From Desulfobacterales bacterium (GTDB taxonomy: Bacteria; Desulfobacterota; Desulfobulbia; Desulfobulbales; BM004), in assembly GCA_030621655.1 (NCBI GenBank), contig JAUXHH010000142.1, positions 1 through 5,106 of the forward strand: DNA of 5,106 nucleotides, written 5' to 3'. The translations under genes were made by a program, and so were the position numbers. Below, in pieces: positions 4,730 through 5,106 of this stretch (the first letter of the stretch is position 1; each line of letters starts with the position of its first letter). The notes below the pieces were generated by a model. The model was given only the letters and a program-made list of their open reading frames with translations. It was not told where the DNA came from and made no database searches.

Positions 4730-5106
4730 TCAGAAACAGCTATTAGGCCCAGACCTAACATTTCTCAGCCAGCTCAACAGGGCTAGCACAATAAAAAAAT
4801 TGACTAAAAATAGGCTGTATTCCCCTGCCATTTCAGTCATTCCTTCCGACTTCGCCATGAGATACCCGATTGGATAATTCACCACAACGGAAGAGAGGGC
4901 AAGGTATCCAATGGTATGAATAAAAAACAACAAAAAAGCTGTAAGAAATTTTCCCATTCGAAAAAACAGGTAATTTTTCAGCTGTGAAAGCACACGTTCT
5001 AAAACGAGTAAAACAAAACCCAGCAAAGCACCCGGCAATAATGTCCAGAAAACTAAAAAATATTCCGTTCCATGCAGGTACGAAAAAAGTAAGGAAATGG
5101 CAGGTA
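4730..5106 (-). CDS. Unrecognised integral membrane protein (C-terminal part)
   Basis: The frame is open from the right edge to a TGA at 4730, giving 124 visible residues; the start lies outside the window. A TTG at 5038 could be taken as a start, but the frame continues upstream with equally hydrophobic sequence (LLFSYLHGTEYFLVFWTLL), so TTG is more likely an internal leucine. Counting from the first full codon, there are three hydrophobic segments suited to membrane helices: about 14-35, 53-75 and 95-113. A basic, amphipathic stretch (about 36-52, ERVLSQLKNYLFFRMGK) separates the first two, and an acidic/polar loop (84-94) the last two. The end is short and polar. I do not recognise the family and assign no function. 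No terminator is visible between it and the rpmF promoter, so read-through into rpmF is possible. Confidence 0.65.
   Translation of the reverse strand, partial: PAISLLFSYLHGTEYFLVFWTLLPGALLGFVLLVLERVLSQLKNYLFFRMGKFLTAFLLFFIHTIGYLALSSVVVNYPIGYLMAKSEGMTEMAGEYSLFLVNFFIVLALLSWLRNVRSGPNSCF

Noticed and set aside
4730..5038. Treating the membrane protein as a complete 102-residue protein starting at TTG 5038
   Set aside because: The same frame stays open to the right edge with hydrophobic coding-like sequence, so the gene is more likely truncated by the window.
1..5106. CRISPR array, insertion sequence, tRNA/rRNA, phage or defence genes
   Set aside because: No repeated spacer pattern, transposase, terminal inverted repeats or RNA-gene sequence was found; the stretch is densely filled with housekeeping and metabolic genes.

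Overview
The window reads as one minus-strand block of bacterial chromosome that joins the start of fatty acid and phospholipid synthesis to an acyl-CoA dehydrogenase/electron-transfer-flavoprotein (ETF) module. Every gene I can support is on the minus strand, so transcription runs from high to low coordinates. An EtfA that begins with a two-cluster ferredoxin domain, and an ETF beta of the anaerobe type, suggest an anaerobe. A sulfate-reducing or syntrophic Desulfobacterota (deltaproteobacterial) lineage is my best guess, with Clostridia as the alternative. This is an inference from gene content, not a database match.

Layout in transcription order: (1) 5106-4730, the C-terminal part of an unrecognised integral membrane protein whose 5' end lies outside the window. 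(2) 4729-4567, a gene-free gap with a good sigma70-type promoter (TTGACA, 16 nt, TATAGT) and a leader of about 100 nt. (3) rpmF (ribosomal protein L32), plsX and fabH, tightly packed: 3 nt between rpmF and plsX, and a 4-nt ATGA overlap between plsX and fabH. (4) 2311-2189, a 123-nt gap with a weak terminator-like hairpin, a candidate promoter and a perfect 6-bp dyad around its -10 box. (5) acd (acyl-CoA dehydrogenase), etfB and the 5' end of a ferredoxin-fused etfA, which runs off the left edge.

PlsX makes acyl-phosphate for phospholipid synthesis, and FabH makes the first acetoacetyl-ACP-type condensation product. The dehydrogenase oxidises or reduces an acyl-CoA/enoyl-CoA pair and exchanges electrons with the ETF, whose ferredoxin domain offers an iron-sulfur outlet. 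The order acd-etfB-fd::etfA, with the fused ferredoxin, is the architecture of the Acetobacterium woodii caffeyl-CoA reductase complex CarCDE, an electron-bifurcating enzyme. That is the most interesting point here. No mobile element, CRISPR array, tRNA or rRNA is visible, and I do not see a wholly new system. rpmF, plsX and acd all use GTG starts supported by Shine-Dalgarno sequences, whereas etfB and etfA have none obvious.
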